DNA of 64,000 nucleotides from the NCBI RefSeq assembly GCF_001274785.1, contig NZ_LHPI01000001.1:124001-188000 (forward strand), given 5' to 3'. Below the pieces are notes generated by a model. It had not been told where the DNA came from and made no database searches. It saw only the letters and a list, made by a program, of their open reading frames with translations. A program made the translations under genes and the position numbers. Source of the DNA: Vibrio hepatarius. GTDB taxonomy: Bacteria > Pseudomonadota > Gammaproteobacteria > Enterobacterales > Vibrionaceae. Below, one piece after another: positions 10,239 to 20,257 of this stretch. How positions within the stretch are numbered: the first letter of the stretch is position 1; each line of letters opens with the position of its first letter.

Positions 10239-10868
10239 ATGACAATGGAAAGTTATAAGCAGCCTCTACGAATTGGTATCGGTGGCCCGGTTGGGTCGGG
10301 GAAAACCGCCTTATTGGAAGTGTTATGTAAAGCGATTCGCGACAAGCTCCATATCGCGGTTGTGACCAACGATATTTACACCCAGGAAGACGCTAAAATT
10401 CTGACTCGATCGGAAGCGTTAGAGCCAGATAGAATCATTGGTGTTGAAACCGGCGGCTGTCCGCACACCGCGATTCGCGAAGACGCATCGATGAATTTGG
10501 CGGCAGTGGATGAGTTAGCCAAGCGCCATAAAAACCTCGACGTGGTATTTGTGGAAAGCGGCGGCGACAACCTCAGCGCGACATTTAGTCCCGAGCTCGC
10601 AGACCTGACCATTTACGTTATTGATGTTGCGGAAGGGGAGAAGATCCCGCGTAAAGGTGGACCGGGTATTACACGCTCTGATCTATTAGTGATCAACAAA
10701 ATCGACCTTGCTCCTTACGTCGGTGCGTCGCTGGAAGTGATGGAACAAGATACCCAACGCATGCGACCAACCAAGCCATTCGTATTTACCAACCTGAAAG
10801 AAGGTAAAGGGTTGGATACGATCATCGATTTCATCCTCACGCAAGGAATGCTGGAGTTTCACAGTTAG
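10239..10868 (+). CDS. ureG: Urease accessory GTPase UreG
   Basis: SIMIBI-class GTPase driving nickel insertion, 209 aa from the ATG at 10239 (AAAAAAGGACACATAGGA upstream). The open frame runs back into ureF, but that extension is not part of the family. P-loop is GGPVGSGKT (residues 15-23), the nickel-binding Cys-Pro-His motif is at 74-76 (GGCPHTA), and the guanine-specificity motif is NKID. This is the last gene of the urea block. Confidence 0.96.
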   Translation: MTMESYKQPLRIGIGGPVGSGKTALLEVLCKAIRDKLHIAVVTNDIYTQEDAKILTRSEALEPDRIIGVETGGCPHTAIREDASMNLAAVDELAKRHKNLDVVFVESGGDNLSATFSPELADLTIYVIDVAEGEKIPRKGGPGITRSDLLVINKIDLAPYVGASLEVMEQDTQRMRPTKPFVFTNLKEGKGLDTIIDFILTQGMLEFHS

Positions 10869-10906
10869 CTGCTCAGGTTTAGTCACAAGTCAATTCATTC
10901 AAAGCA

Positions 10907-10938
10907 AAACAACCACCTTGCAGAAGGTGGTTGTTTGT
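10907..10938 (+). terminator. Terminator after ureG
   Basis: A perfect 13-bp stem (arms 10907-10919 and 10924-10936, loop GCAG) followed by TTTGTTT. The A-rich left flank means it can also serve the convergent minus-strand hydrolase gene ending at 10964. Confidence 0.9.
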
Positions 10939-10963
10939 TTCTAACGCGTCAATTGATGTGGTT

Positions 10964-11527
10964 TTACTCTGCTAATTTGGCAAGATTTTGCGCTGAGTCG
11001 ACGTGGCTGTAGCCAAACTCAAGCGCTGCCATAAACGCCGCGTGTACCAGATGTGCTGGCACATGAGTACCATTGAACTCAAGGTCCAGAGTTGCGCATG
11101 CATCGTGGGCTAAGTGACATTCATAACCTAAATCAGCGGCGGCGCGAACGACGGCGTCAATACACATATGGCTCATCGCGCCAACGATCACTAAGCGCTC
11201 AACGCCTTTCTGTTTCAATACCGCATCTAACTCAGTGGCTTTAAAGCTATTGATCTCTGATTTGACCACGACGGTTTCGCCTGCTTGCGGAGTTACGCTG
11301 GTATGAATTTGTGCACCTTCAGTGTCTGGGGCAAAAAACGCCGCTTCAGGGGTAGTGAATTGATGTCGAACGTGAATCACCGGTAAGTTTTTCTCCCTGA
11401 ATACCGATAGCAACAGCGCAGCGTTTTCTGCCGCGGATTCAGTACCAGACAGCGCCCATTTCGCGCCAGAAAACGAAGAGAAATAGTCATTTTGAATGTC
11501 GATTAGCAGCAGTGCAGTTTTACTCAT
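10964..11527 (-). CDS. Isochorismatase-family cysteine hydrolase
   Basis: Cytoplasmic alpha/beta hydrolase of 187 aa. It begins MSKTALLLIDIQNDYF and has the family catalytic triad Asp10, Lys89 and Cys122 (GAMSHMCIDAVVRAA), with the usual cis-peptide region GAMSHM. The family includes nicotinamidases, isochorismatases and N-carbamoyl amide hydrolases; the sequence does not tell which substrate is used here. It is divergent from a GlxA-type regulator gene only 54 bp away, a common pairing that suggests control by it, although that regulator is interrupted here. Confidence 0.85.
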   Translation of the reverse strand: MSKTALLLIDIQNDYFSSFSGAKWALSGTESAAENAALLLSVFREKNLPVIHVRHQFTTPEAAFFAPDTEGAQIHTSVTPQAGETVVVKSEINSFKATELDAVLKQKGVERLVIVGAMSHMCIDAVVRAAADLGYECHLAHDACATLDLEFNGTHVPAHLVHAAFMAALEFGYSHVDSAQNLAKLAE

Positions 11528-11581
11528 TGGTTAGTCCTTACGTTAATGTGTTGCGTTGCACTAGTCTTGAAAGACTAACGA

Positions 11582-12544
11582 ATGTCAAAAATGACAGAGT
11601 CTATGGCAAAAGTGACAAAGCGGATTTCGGTCGAAATCATCAACTACCCTGGAGCCCTGCAAAGCGCGGTACACGGCATACAAGAATTCTTATTGCTTGC
11701 GAATAAGCAAACGCAAGTCGATGACTCACCTGAGTTTGTTCCCGCTATCCGTGAGCCGTCAGACTTGAGTGGAACGGACGCTGACATTGTTGTCCTGCCA
11801 CCGAATATGGATGGTTAGTATTTTTTGCAGCCCGAGCAGGCGTTGCTCGATTACTTGCTAGCGATACACGCGAAAGGTTCGGTCATCTGTTCTGTTTGCG
11901 CGGGCGCGTTTATTCTGGCGCAGTCAGGATTGCTGCGTGGCAGAACCATTACGACGCACTGGCAGTTGGAACAACAGCTCGCGCATTACCATCCAGATCT
12001 GAATATTGATATCAATAAAATAGTGATTGATGATGTTGATATCATCACCGCTGGTGGCTTGATGTCTTGGATGGACTTGTGCTTCGCGCTGGTCACGAGG
12101 TATGCGAATGCGCGAGATACCAGACAGCTAGGCAAGTATTTGGTGGTCGATACTGGCGTCAGAGATCAGCGTTACTACCAGAGCTTTTCGCCTGGCTACT
12201 CTCACGGCGACGACAAGATCGCTCTGGTCCAGCGTCATATCCAAGCCAGTTACGGCGCTCCTTTGGACATTGATACATTGGCTACGCTCGCCTGTATGAC
12301 CAGCCGCACGTTTATTCGTCACTTTTCTAAGGCGACAGGATTAACGCCGATTCACTATATCCAACGGGTTAGAATTCAAAAGGCGTGCGAATGGCTGGAA
12401 AGCAGCGCTAAATCGGTCGAGAGCATCAGCTATCTAGTTGGCTATGAAGATGTAAATAGCTTCAGAAAGGTATTTGTGAAAGCGATTGGTCTAACTCCTA
12501 GCGCGTTTCGCAGCCGCTTTGTCGCGACACAAAACGAAGCTTAA
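11582..12544 (+). pseudogene. GlxA-type AraC regulator interrupted by an in-frame amber codon
   Basis: Two open segments in one frame, 11582-11815 and 11819-12544, are separated only by a TAG at 11816-11818. Joined, they give one regulator of about 320 residues: an N-terminal DJ-1/PfpI-like domain (GSVICSVCAGAFILAQSGLL) and a C-terminal AraC double helix-turn-helix (LACMTSRTFIRHFSKATGLTP). The stop sits where a glutamate or similar codon would fit (MDG-stop-YFLQPEQ). A single G-to-T change from GAG would create it. The rest of the frame is undamaged, so this is a recent nonsense mutation, a sequencing error, or a readthrough case. Confidence 0.85.
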
Positions 12545-12781
12545 ATAGGTTGTTCGAAATAGAATAGATAAAAATATCGAAAACTCGCTAAATGGCTCTG
12601 AGAGAGATAAAACTTTTTTCTGACCTACCTTGTTCGATGTTTAACTTTAACCTAGCTCTAGGTGCCAGTTTGGTGGCTTAAAATGGCGATTTGAGCGTTT
12701 TTAACTTGTTGTTTTACATAGGGTTGTTTTCTTGGTTGTAGTTGGTAGTCTTGCGATTCAGTTGGAATAAGGGCGAAGTAT

Positions 12782-13438
12782 ATGACTAATATCAATCAAG
12801 TTTTTGACCAAGTGGACTTCTCTAGGCAAGATTTACGTGACGCTTGTTTTAAGTCTTGCCATTTTGATCGTTGCGACTTCAGCCGCGCAAATCTAAGAGA
12901 TGCCCAATTTGTCGATTGCAGCTTTATCGCGCAAGGCGAGTTAGAAGGGTGCCATTTTGAATACAGCGACTTGAGGGATGCGTCGTTTAAAAGCTGTCAG
13001 CTATCGATGGCAAACTTTAAAGGGGCAAATTGTTTTGGCATCGAATTTAGAGAGTGCGATTTAAAAGGCGCGAGCTTTGTCCAAGCCAATTTTTCGAATC
13101 AGGTCAGCCATAGCGTCTACTTTTGCTCCGCATACATCACTGGTTGTAACTTGTCGTACGCCAACTTAGAGCGTCTTTGCATTGAAAAATGTGACTTGTT
13201 TGAAAATCGTTGGATTGGCGCCAACTTGTACGGCGCGTCGTTTAAAGAATCCGATCTCAGTCGCGGGGTGTTTTCACAAGATTGCTGGGGGCAATTTCGC
13301 CTTCAAGGCTGTAATCTTAGCCACACAGAATTAGAAGGGCTAGATCCAAGGAAAGTCGACTTAAGCGGGGTTAAGATCTGCGACTGGCAACAAGCACAAT
13401 TGCTGGAGCCGCTTGGTTTGATTGTTGTCCCCGATTAA
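12782..13438 (+). CDS. qnr: Qnr-type pentapeptide repeat protein
   Basis: A 218-aa protein, the exact length of QnrA and QnrVC. Pentapeptide repeats of the A(D/N)LXX kind run the whole length, and long stretches match the Qnr family as I remember it: FSRQDLRD, SDLRDASFK, ANCFGIEFRECDLKGA, VYFCSAYITGCNLSYA, CDLFENRW, SDLSRG, DPRKVDLSGVKIC, and the ending LGLIVVPD. It looks closest to QnrVC. Such proteins form a right-handed beta-helix that mimics DNA and shields gyrase and topoisomerase IV from quinolones. No attC-like site follows, and no LexA box is evident in the 237-bp AT-rich gap upstream (12545-12781), which holds no other gene. It therefore looks like a resident chromosomal copy. Confidence 0.92.
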   Translation: MTNINQVFDQVDFSRQDLRDACFKSCHFDRCDFSRANLRDAQFVDCSFIAQGELEGCHFEYSDLRDASFKSCQLSMANFKGANCFGIEFRECDLKGASFVQANFSNQVSHSVYFCSAYITGCNLSYANLERLCIEKCDLFENRWIGANLYGASFKESDLSRGVFSQDCWGQFRLQGCNLSHTELEGLDPRKVDLSGVKICDWQQAQLLEPLGLIVVPD

Positions 13439-13473
13439 TCGACAGAACTCATTTCGTCAGAACTAGGTACATT

Positions 13474-14271
13474 ATGAAATTACAGATATATCAGGTTGAT
13501 GCGTTCGCATCGGAGCTGTTTAAAGGCAATCCGGCAGGAGTATGTATTACCGACAGTGCGTTGGAAGAGAGTTTAATGTTAGCGATCGCCGCCGAAATGG
13601 CGGTGTCGGAAACGGCATTTTTATCGCTCGATACTATGCAGCTAAAGTGGTTTACGCCAAAAGTGGAAGTGAAGTTGTGTGGTCATGGCACATTGGCGGT
13701 GGCACATGTACTGAAGTCGATCGGTATGTATCAATGTGGTGACAGTATCACCTTCAATACGCTTTCCGGTGTGTTAACCGCAGAGTTAAACAGCGATAGC
13801 ATCGACCTTGCTTTTCCAGCGGCAGAGCTCGATTTTAGCGTCGATCCTGACGAGGATATCATTCGTCTGCTAGGTCTGAGTGAAAGTGATATCGTGGATT
13901 ACGCCATGTTTGATACCAAGCAGTTTATTGTAGTTAACAATGAGAAAAAGCTGCTGGAATTGCAGCCAGACTTTAACGCGCTTAAAGCGCGACAGGGGCG
14001 TGGCATTCTGGTGACCGCTAAGTCGAGTGACAAGCAGGACTTTACCTCACGCTACTTTGCGCCTTGGGTAGGAGTGGATGAAGACCCTGTCACAGGCTCT
14101 GCGCATTGCGCGCTCGGTGTGTACTGGGCAGATAAGCTCAAAAAGAGCCGAATGCAGGGTTACCAAGCGTCTTCGCGTGGTGGCTATGTCGGTGTGGAAA
14201 TGTTGTCTCCATCGGTGGTTAAACTCTCCGGTTGCGCAGTGACCGCGCTGAGCGGAACCATGACCGTCTAA
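13474..14271 (+). CDS. PhzF-family isomerase/epimerase
   Basis: A 265-aa protein of the phenazine biosynthesis-like (PhzF) family, with a diaminopimelate-epimerase fold. It begins MKLQIYQVDAFASELFKGNPAGVC, has the conserved catalytic Glu (SETAFL, Glu46), the GHGTLA motif and the C-terminal DEDPVTGSAHCALG. No phenazine genes are near, so the substrate is unknown. It lies 35 bp after qnr and may share its transcript. Confidence 0.9.
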   Translation: MKLQIYQVDAFASELFKGNPAGVCITDSALEESLMLAIAAEMAVSETAFLSLDTMQLKWFTPKVEVKLCGHGTLAVAHVLKSIGMYQCGDSITFNTLSGVLTAELNSDSIDLAFPAAELDFSVDPDEDIIRLLGLSESDIVDYAMFDTKQFIVVNNEKKLLELQPDFNALKARQGRGILVTAKSSDKQDFTSRYFAPWVGVDEDPVTGSAHCALGVYWADKLKKSRMQGYQASSRGGYVGVEMLSPSVVKLSGCAVTALSGTMTV

Positions 14272-14277
14272 ACATAA

Positions 14278-14302
14278 AAAGAGCCGCATCATGCGGCTCT
14301 TT
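14278..14302 (+). terminator. Terminator after phzF-like gene
   Basis: Inverted repeat of 12 bp per arm (14278-14289 and 14291-14302) ending in a T-run, beginning six bases after the stop of the phzF-like gene. In practice the loop would be CATCATG. Confidence 0.85.
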
Positions 14303-14333
14303 CCGTTTATCTCATTTGCGTCAGCAGATGAAT

Positions 14334-14495
14334 ATACCAATCGTAGTAAATAACTGTTCATTCTAGCTTGTTAAAATACTCGATAACTGCGTTGAAATTT
14401 TTGATTGTAGAATAACTACTTATCGAAAAATCTTGCCTTGTTCTCAAGCATTTTTCCTACGCCATTTCTGACCATTTACTTACTGTGATTGGTAT
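14334..14495. repeat. 162-bp MITE-like repeat, copy 1
   Basis: A non-coding element with ends ATACCAATC and GATTGGTAT. The terminal inverted repeats extend imperfectly to about 27 bp (5 mismatches), and an inner dyad GAAAAATCTTG/CAAGCATTTTTC lies in the right half. A second copy of the same length is at 28420-28581; by hand alignment without gaps I count 26 differences (about 84% identity). The right end coincides with the last base of the proX stop codon on the minus strand. It has no reading frame, so it would need an outside transposase if it is mobile. Confidence 0.85.
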
Positions 14496-15502
14496 TACAT
14501 TGCCGCTTTTTTTGCTTCAGCAATCCATGCATCAAACTGTTTGCGGTTTGCTTTTACCCAACCTTCAACGTGAGACTCAATATCAGCCATGCTGTTTTTG
14601 CCTTTGCTCATCATCATGTTTTGTGCACTGACGTCATTGATGTTGAGTTTAATGATTTCGAACAGCTTCGCCGCTGCTGGGTTTTGCTCGGTAAACTCTT
14701 TGTTCGCCACGATACGCATAGAGTTCATCTCGAAACCATAGTTTTTGCCATTTTCTAATGTGGTATCTACGTCTTTACGCTCGCCAGGCAGTGCTGAGAA
14801 TGGAACTTCTAGCCAAACCACATCTTTACCCGGAACAAGCACGCCACTTACCCAGTAAGGCGTCCAAGTGTAGTACAGGATTGGGTCGCCTTTCTTGTAG
14901 CGAGAAATCGTATCAGCGATGATCGCCGCGTAGTTACCTTGGTTGTGGTCAACCGTGTCGCGCAGACCGTAAGCTGTTAGCTGTTCTTCTACGACCAGTT
15001 CACAACCCCAGCCAGGGTTACAACCGGTTAAATCTGCTTTGCCGTCGCCGTCTGCGTCAAACAGCTTCGCCAGTTTTGGATCTTTAAGCTGACCGATGTT
15101 GGTGATGCCGTATTTCTCAGCGGTTTTCTTATCGATCAAGTAGCCTTGTGCAGCGCCACTGATGTATTGACCTTTGCGGAAGAACTTGTCGTCACCGCCA
15201 GATTGGCTGTACTTGTCCGCGTGCAGTGGGAACCAACCTACCGCTAAAAATGTTGCATCACCTTTGGCAATTGAGGTGTAGCCAACGTTGTAATCCACTT
15301 CTTTGGTTGGTTGTACATCATAGCCCAGCTCTTCAAGCGCGCGGTTAACGATCAGTGTTTGGAACGTTTCTTCTGCAACAGTTGATTGAACTGGTTGAAC
15401 CGTTACACCTTCTCCTGGCAGTTTTTCAGCCCAAACGTTACTTGATAGCGCGAGAGTGGAAACTGCGCCTACAGTGAACGCTTTCTTCCATGAGTTAATC
15501 AT
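14495..15502 (-). CDS. proX: Glycine betaine/proline ABC transporter substrate-binding protein ProX
   Basis: Periplasmic binding protein, 335 aa, with signal peptide ending SSNVWA. It is of the enterobacterial ProX type ([12 protein letters not shown] at the mature N-terminus; NPGWGCE with the two conserved Cys; [13 protein letters not shown] forming part of the aromatic betaine cage). The start overlaps the proW stop by eight bases. It delivers betaine or proline betaine to ProVW for osmoprotection. Its TAA ends exactly where a 162-bp repeat begins. Confidence 0.95.
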   Translation of the reverse strand: MINSWKKAFTVGAVSTLALSSNVWAEKLPGEGVTVQPVQSTVAEETFQTLIVNRALEELGYDVQPTKEVDYNVGYTSIAKGDATFLAVGWFPLHADKYSQSGGDDKFFRKGQYISGAAQGYLIDKKTAEKYGITNIGQLKDPKLAKLFDADGDGKADLTGCNPGWGCELVVEEQLTAYGLRDTVDHNQGNYAAIIADTISRYKKGDPILYYTWTPYWVSGVLVPGKDVVWLEVPFSALPGERKDVDTTLENGKNYGFEMNSMRIVANKEFTEQNPAAAKLFEIIKLNINDVSAQNMMMSKGKNSMADIESHVEGWVKANRKQFDAWIAEAKKAAM

Positions 15503-16577
15503 TGGTATTTCTCCTTAATGTAAGTTCTTGTTTCTTACTTTTGTTGCGAAGGAACATGCCGATAGGACCGGTGTGGTACCAACGGATTTTAGTGTTACCT
15601 GCGTTTGTGCCTAATTCTTGTGTAATGCGATCGAGCAAAATAGCGAGGATAACGATGCCGACACCACCGACTGCGGCGAGGCCCATATCCAAGCGTCCGA
15701 TACCACGCAGTACCATTTGACCTAAACCACCCACTGCAATCATTGAAGCGATCACCACCATCGACAGTGATAGCATCAGGGTTTGGTTAACCCCTGCCAT
15801 GATGGTTGGCAGAGCGAGTGGCAGCTGAATGCGATACAGCATCTGCTTTTTGTTGGCACCGAATGAGTGACCCGCTTCGATCAGCTCTTCCGGAACTTGC
15901 TGAATACCCAAAATAGTAAGGCGAACAACGGGCGGCAGCGCAAAGATGATCGTTACAACCACCCCAGGGACGTTACCGATACCAAACAGCATCACGATCG
16001 GCACGAGATACACGAAAGCGGGTGTGGTTTGCATGGCGTCGAGGATTGGCCTGACAAATCGAGCGGCGGTGTCGCTGCGCGATAGCCAGATCCCCATCGG
16101 CAAGCCGATCAGCAAACAGAAAAACACCGACGTCATTACCAGAGACAGGGTGGTCATCGCTTCGGACCACGCGCCAATCAGGCCAATAAACACCAGGGAG
16201 ACCACGGTAGCGAATCCAAGTCTTAAGCTCGAAAACTGCCACGCGAGTAGAAATAGAATCACCAGCATGAATGGTGCAGGTGTCGAGACCAGTGCGGTTT
16301 CAAACGAGCTGAGAATAAAGTCGATTGGGATACGGATCGCCTGAAACAGTGGGCGACCGTGTTCGACCAGCCAGTTCAATCCAGTTTCGACCCAAGAGTC
16401 GAAAGGCAGTACCGCATTATCAAACGGGTTCAAAATATCAAATGGCTTCTCTGTCACCACTTCCGAGCTCAACCAGTCTGATGCGCCTGAATCGCTCGAA
16501 GCGGCTTGACCCCATGGATCACTTTGCTCAGTCGTCGTTTGTGACCAAGGATCGTTGTTGGTTTGTTCTGATGACAT
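15495..16577 (-). CDS. proW: Glycine betaine/proline ABC transporter permease ProW
   Basis: Inner-membrane permease, 360 aa, close in length and sequence pattern to E. coli ProW. The N-terminal 100 residues are a long polar tail (DPWSQ and DPWGQ repeats, DWLSSE, ILNPF), followed by transmembrane helices and the conserved [29 protein letters not shown] and [22 protein letters not shown] EAA loop regions. It is the middle gene of proVWX; four bases separate it from proV. Confidence 0.95.
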   Translation of the reverse strand: MSSEQTNNDPWSQTTTEQSDPWGQAASSDSGASDWLSSEVVTEKPFDILNPFDNAVLPFDSWVETGLNWLVEHGRPLFQAIRIPIDFILSSFETALVSTPAPFMLVILFLLAWQFSSLRLGFATVVSLVFIGLIGAWSEAMTTLSLVMTSVFFCLLIGLPMGIWLSRSDTAARFVRPILDAMQTTPAFVYLVPIVMLFGIGNVPGVVVTIIFALPPVVRLTILGIQQVPEELIEAGHSFGANKKQMLYRIQLPLALPTIMAGVNQTLMLSLSMVVIASMIAVGGLGQMVLRGIGRLDMGLAAVGGVGIVILAILLDRITQELGTNAGNTKIRWYHTGPIGMFLRNKSKKQELTLRRNTND

Positions 16578-16581
16578 GGTG

Positions 16582-17769
16582 TTAATCCTTATCTAACGTT
16601 TGTAGCAAGCGTGATTTAGTGACAACACCGAAATAGTTGCCGTTGTCGTCCACAACGGGAACCGAGTAAGGCACATTTGCCACAAGGCTTAAGATGTCAT
16701 TAATCGGTTGGTCTGGCTTAAGAGTTAGACCGTCTTCCAATTGAGCGCTGGAAAGCGAACGGCTCTCTTTGTTTGCCGCACGTAATGAGTCTAGTGAGAC
16801 GATGCCAGAGTAACGACTGGTTTTGTCAACGATAATCCCGTAGTCACGGTCGCTATCGATCAGAATCTGCATCGCGGAAGCCGGACCGTCATGCTCAGAT
16901 TTCTTAAACACCGCTGCGGGCTTTTTACGCGCAATATCTTTGGCGGTCAGCACGCTAGCTACGTTTACGCCGCGGAAAAAGGCGCGTACATAATCATTGG
17001 CAGGGTGGTTGAGGATCTCGTCGGGCGTGCCGACTTGTACAACCGAACCGTTTTGCATGATTGCGATGCGGTCGCCGATACGCATTGCTTCATCCAAGTC
17101 ATGGGAAATAAAGACGATGGTACGTTTGTCGTCGTTCTGTAGGCGAATCAGCTCGTCTTGCATCTCAGTTCGAATCAATGGGTCAAGCGCGGAAAACGCT
17201 TCGTCCATAAGCAAGATATCTGGGTCACACGCCAGTGCTCGTGCCAAGCCGACACGCTGCTTCATACCGCCCGAGAGTTCGTCAGGGAAGGACTCTGCAT
17301 AGGCATCCAAACCTACGCGTTCTAATGCTGCTAGCGCGCTGGCTTTGCGTGTATCTGGGTCAACTCCAGCGAGCTCTAGGCCAAACGCTGCGTTTTCGAT
17401 CACCGTCATATGAGGCATCAAGGCAAAGTTTTGGAAAACCATTGAGATGTTATTGCGGCGTACTTCGCGTAGCTCGTTTTCGGAGATGTGTGCGATGTCT
17501 TTGCCTTTGAGGAGAACGTTACCTTTTGAAGGTTCGATCAGGCGGTTAAGTAGGCGAACGAGAGTCGACTTACCGGAACCAGAAAGCCCCATGATAACGA
17601 AGATTTCCCCTTCTCGGATACTGAGGGAAACGTCGTTGACACCTATGGTTGCTCCAGTTTTTTCAAAGACTGCGTCTTTATCCGCACCTTGGTTGATCAT
17701 TGCAAAGGCGCGTTCAGTCTCATCGCCAAACACTTTGTACAGTCCCTTAACTTCCAGTATGGGATCCAT
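16582..17769 (-). CDS. proV: Glycine betaine/proline ABC transporter ATP-binding protein ProV
   Basis: ATPase with regulatory domains, 395 aa. The ABC part has Walker [10 protein letters not shown], signature [15 protein letters not shown] and Walker [14 protein letters not shown]. The last 120 residues form tandem CBS domains, the part that senses ionic strength in this family. First gene of the minus-strand proVWX operon, with AAAGGACTAAC before the ATG. A homologous ATPase gene lies at 23819-25006. Confidence 0.95.
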   Translation of the reverse strand: MDPILEVKGLYKVFGDETERAFAMINQGADKDAVFEKTGATIGVNDVSLSIREGEIFVIMGLSGSGKSTLVRLLNRLIEPSKGNVLLKGKDIAHISENELREVRRNNISMVFQNFALMPHMTVIENAAFGLELAGVDPDTRKASALAALERVGLDAYAESFPDELSGGMKQRVGLARALACDPDILLMDEAFSALDPLIRTEMQDELIRLQNDDKRTIVFISHDLDEAMRIGDRIAIMQNGSVVQVGTPDEILNHPANDYVRAFFRGVNVASVLTAKDIARKKPAAVFKKSEHDGPASAMQILIDSDRDYGIIVDKTSRYSGIVSLDSLRAANKESRSLSSAQLEDGLTLKPDQPINDILSLVANVPYSVPVVDDNGNYFGVVTKSRLLQTLDKD

Positions 17770-18153
17770 GTTGTTAGTCCTTTTGTGGCTATGTTTTGTT
17801 GATGAACGTTTAGTACTCTAAGTAAATATTTGGTAATTTTCAATGAATGCTGTTCTGTAAATAATGTTTCATCGACTTTTTACATTTAGTTTTGTTCATG
17901 TTTCAATTTTGACTTTTTGTGTAATTAGTTGTTTTTAAAGTAAAAATTAAACATAAACTTTAGTGTTATCCATAAAGAAACGGCGTAAAATCCAATTGTA
18001 AGTCGATCTTTTGTCCACTCCAATCTCACACTTTTTGGTTAGAGTTCATCTCTCAATTTTAATGTTAATAGTAAAAATAATTTGAGTACGAACTAATTTT
18101 CAGGCATTTTATATTTAACTGAACGTTCAATTAAAAATAAAAAAGGACGAAAA
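17770..18153. promoter_or_regulatory. AT-rich divergent region between proV and betI
   Basis: This 384-bp gap holds no plausible gene. It is markedly AT-rich, with many A and T tracts, and must contain the outward promoters of proVWX (minus) and of the bet operon (plus). The one clear site in it is the palindrome at 18115-18134. I could not place the -10 and -35 boxes with confidence. Confidence 0.6.
18115..18134. promoter_or_regulatory. Probable BetI operator
   Basis: Near-perfect 20-bp palindrome TTAACTGAACGTTCAATTAA, one mismatched pair, centred on GAACGTTC and ending 20 bp before the betI start. BetI is a choline-responsive TetR repressor that autoregulates its operon. The position and symmetry fit such an operator; binding is inferred. 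Confidence 0.7.
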
Positions 18154-18750
18154 ATGCCTAAAGTTGGGATGCCAAAAATACGCAAACCGCAGCTTGTGCA
18201 AGCCACAATGACGGTCATTGATCGCGTGGGTTTACATGCGGCGAGCATTTCTTTGATCAGTAAAGAGGCTGGGGTATCGACGGGGATCATTAACCATTAC
18301 TTTGGCGGTAAGCACGGTCTGTTGGAAGAAACGATGCGCGAGATCTTGCGTCAGTTGTCTGAAACCATCACTGGCCGCTTACGTGAACTCCCAGCTGATG
18401 CACATAAGCAACGAATCAACGCCATTATTGACGGGAACTTCGTCGGCTTTCAGGCAGAGAACAAGGTGGCAAAAACTTGGCTCGCCTTCTGGTCGTACTC
18501 GATGCACGACCAACAACTTAAGCGATTGCAACGCGTCAACGAACGTCGTTTGCTTTCTCATTTGCTTATTGAACTCAAAGCACTTTTTGCCAAAGAGCAG
18601 GCCGAAGTGGTCGCTCATGGTATCGCGTCTTTGATTGATGGTATTTGGCTTCGTGGGACGCTCAACCCCGACGGGATCGATGCCGAAAAAGCGCGCACCA
18701 TCATTAACGATTATCTGGATAAACAACTTACGTTTTATTCGCAAAAATAA
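18154..18750 (+). CDS. betI: Choline-responsive transcriptional repressor BetI
   Basis: TetR-family repressor, 198 aa. It begins [19 protein letters not shown], the usual BetI opening; the helix-turn-helix spans about residues 25-50 ([25 protein letters not shown]). The C-terminal domain binds choline. First gene of betI-betB-betA-choXWV, with AAAAGGACG before the ATG. Confidence 0.95.
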   Translation: MPKVGMPKIRKPQLVQATMTVIDRVGLHAASISLISKEAGVSTGIINHYFGGKHGLLEETMREILRQLSETITGRLRELPADAHKQRINAIIDGNFVGFQAENKVAKTWLAFWSYSMHDQQLKRLQRVNERRLLSHLLIELKALFAKEQAEVVAHGIASLIDGIWLRGTLNPDGIDAEKARTIINDYLDKQLTFYSQK

Positions 18751-18771
18751 ACACAAAGTCAGCATCTTCAT

Positions 18772-20232
18772 ATGAAACTAAAATCATTATTTATCAATGG
18801 TAAAGCTTGCTCGGCCAGTTCTGGGGAGAGTTTTACTACTTACAATCCGGCCAACGGTGAACCGCTTGCTGAAATCGGTCAGGCGAGCGAGAGCGACGTC
18901 CAAGCAGCGATCGATTCAGCCAAGCACGGTTTTGCCATTTGGTCTGCTATGACGCCAATCGAGCGCAGTCGCATTTTGCTCAAAGCTGTCGCTATTCTGC
19001 GCGAACGCAACGATGAGCTAGCTAAGCTGGAAGTCGCCGATACTGGCAAACCACTGCAAGAAGCGCTCGAAGTCGACATCGTCACCGGTGCGGACGTGAT
19101 TGAGTATTTCGCTGGACTGGTTCCTGCGATGCAGGGCGAGCAGCAGCCTCTGGGTCAATCGCAGTTTTTCTACACCCGACGTGAACCGTTAGGCATTTGC
19201 GCTGGCATCGGTGCGTGGAACTACCCAATCCAAATCGCGATGTGGAAATCGGCACCAGCACTCGCAGCGGGCAACGCGATGATCTTCAAGCCGTCAGAAG
19301 AAACGCCTTTGACCGCGTTGAAACTGGCGGAGATTTTTAGTGAAGCGGGGCTTCCTGACGGCGTATTCAACGTAGTTCAGGGTGATCATCGTGTTGGGCA
19401 AATGCTCACGGCACATCCAGAGATTGCCAAAGTGTCATTCACTGGTGAATCTGGTACTGGCAAGTTGGTTATGGCTGACAGCGCAAAAACGCTCAAAGAT
19501 GTGACGATGGAGCTGGGCGGAAAGTCACCGATGATCGTGTTTGATGACGCCAAACTTGACGATGCGGTCTCTGCGGCGATGGTCGCAAACTTCTATACCC
19601 AAGGCGAAGTGTGTACCAATGGCACGCGCGTATTTGTCCACGAGTCGATTTACGATCAGTTTGTTGCTCAGCTTAAACAGCGCACCGAGAAACTGGTGGT
19701 TGGCGACCCAATGGATATGCAAACACAAATCGGTGCACTGATTTCCAACGACCATTTGCACAAAGTCCTCCATGCCATCGAGCAGGGTAAAGCGAGTGGT
19801 GCAACGTTACTTACCGGTGGCTACCAAGTGACAGAAAATGGTCTCGACAAAGGTAACTTTGTTGCACCTACCGTGTTTGTGGACTGTGACGATGCTATGC
19901 CTCATGTGCAGCAAGAAATTTTTGGTCCGGTGATGTCAGTACTGAAGTTCTCTGACGAACAAGAGGTTGTTCAGCGTGCCAATGCGACCGATTACGGCCT
20001 CGCCGCGGGCATCTTTACACAAAACTTGTCGCGTGCACACCGCGTTATTCATCAGCTCGAAGCCGGCATTTGCTGGGTAAATACTTGGGGGGACTCGCCG
20101 GCAGAGATGCCAGTCGGCGGCTACAAGCATTCTGGTGTTGGGCGTGAAAACGGCCCAGAAACCCTGCGTCATTACACACAAACCAAAAGTGTACTAATCG
20201 AGCTTGGCGATTTCGCCAGTCCTTACGCTTAA
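18772..20232 (+). CDS. betB: Betaine-aldehyde dehydrogenase
   Basis: NAD(P)-dependent aldehyde dehydrogenase, 486 aa, oxidising betaine aldehyde to glycine betaine. Visible features are the cofactor-binding [24 protein letters not shown] and [11 protein letters not shown], the general base ELGGKSP, and the catalytic Cys281 in [10 protein letters not shown]. It lies 21 bp after betI. The product keeps cell turgor under high salt. Confidence 0.96.
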   Translation: MKLKSLFINGKACSASSGESFTTYNPANGEPLAEIGQASESDVQAAIDSAKHGFAIWSAMTPIERSRILLKAVAILRERNDELAKLEVADTGKPLQEALEVDIVTGADVIEYFAGLVPAMQGEQQPLGQSQFFYTRREPLGICAGIGAWNYPIQIAMWKSAPALAAGNAMIFKPSEETPLTALKLAEIFSEAGLPDGVFNVVQGDHRVGQMLTAHPEIAKVSFTGESGTGKLVMADSAKTLKDVTMELGGKSPMIVFDDAKLDDAVSAAMVANFYTQGEVCTNGTRVFVHESIYDQFVAQLKQRTEKLVVGDPMDMQTQIGALISNDHLHKVLHAIEQGKASGATLLTGGYQVTENGLDKGNFVAPTVFVDCDDAMPHVQQEIFGPVMSVLKFSDEQEVVQRANATDYGLAAGIFTQNLSRAHRVIHQLEAGICWVNTWGDSPAEMPVGGYKHSGVGRENGPETLRHYTQTKSVLIELGDFASPYA

Positions 20233-20257
20233 ACGCTAACCTCAACGGAGACAACAA

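Noticed and set aside
13439..13473. attC recombination site after qnr
   Set aside because: I looked for the paired core sites of an integron cassette and found none; the gap is only 35 bp.
15490..15500. AATACCAAT at the proW-proX junction, resembling the repeat's end
   Set aside because: It is part of the coding sequence of proW and has no partner end; chance match.
15946..16344. Plus-strand frame of 132 codons over proW
   Set aside because: Antisense to a strongly conserved permease gene.
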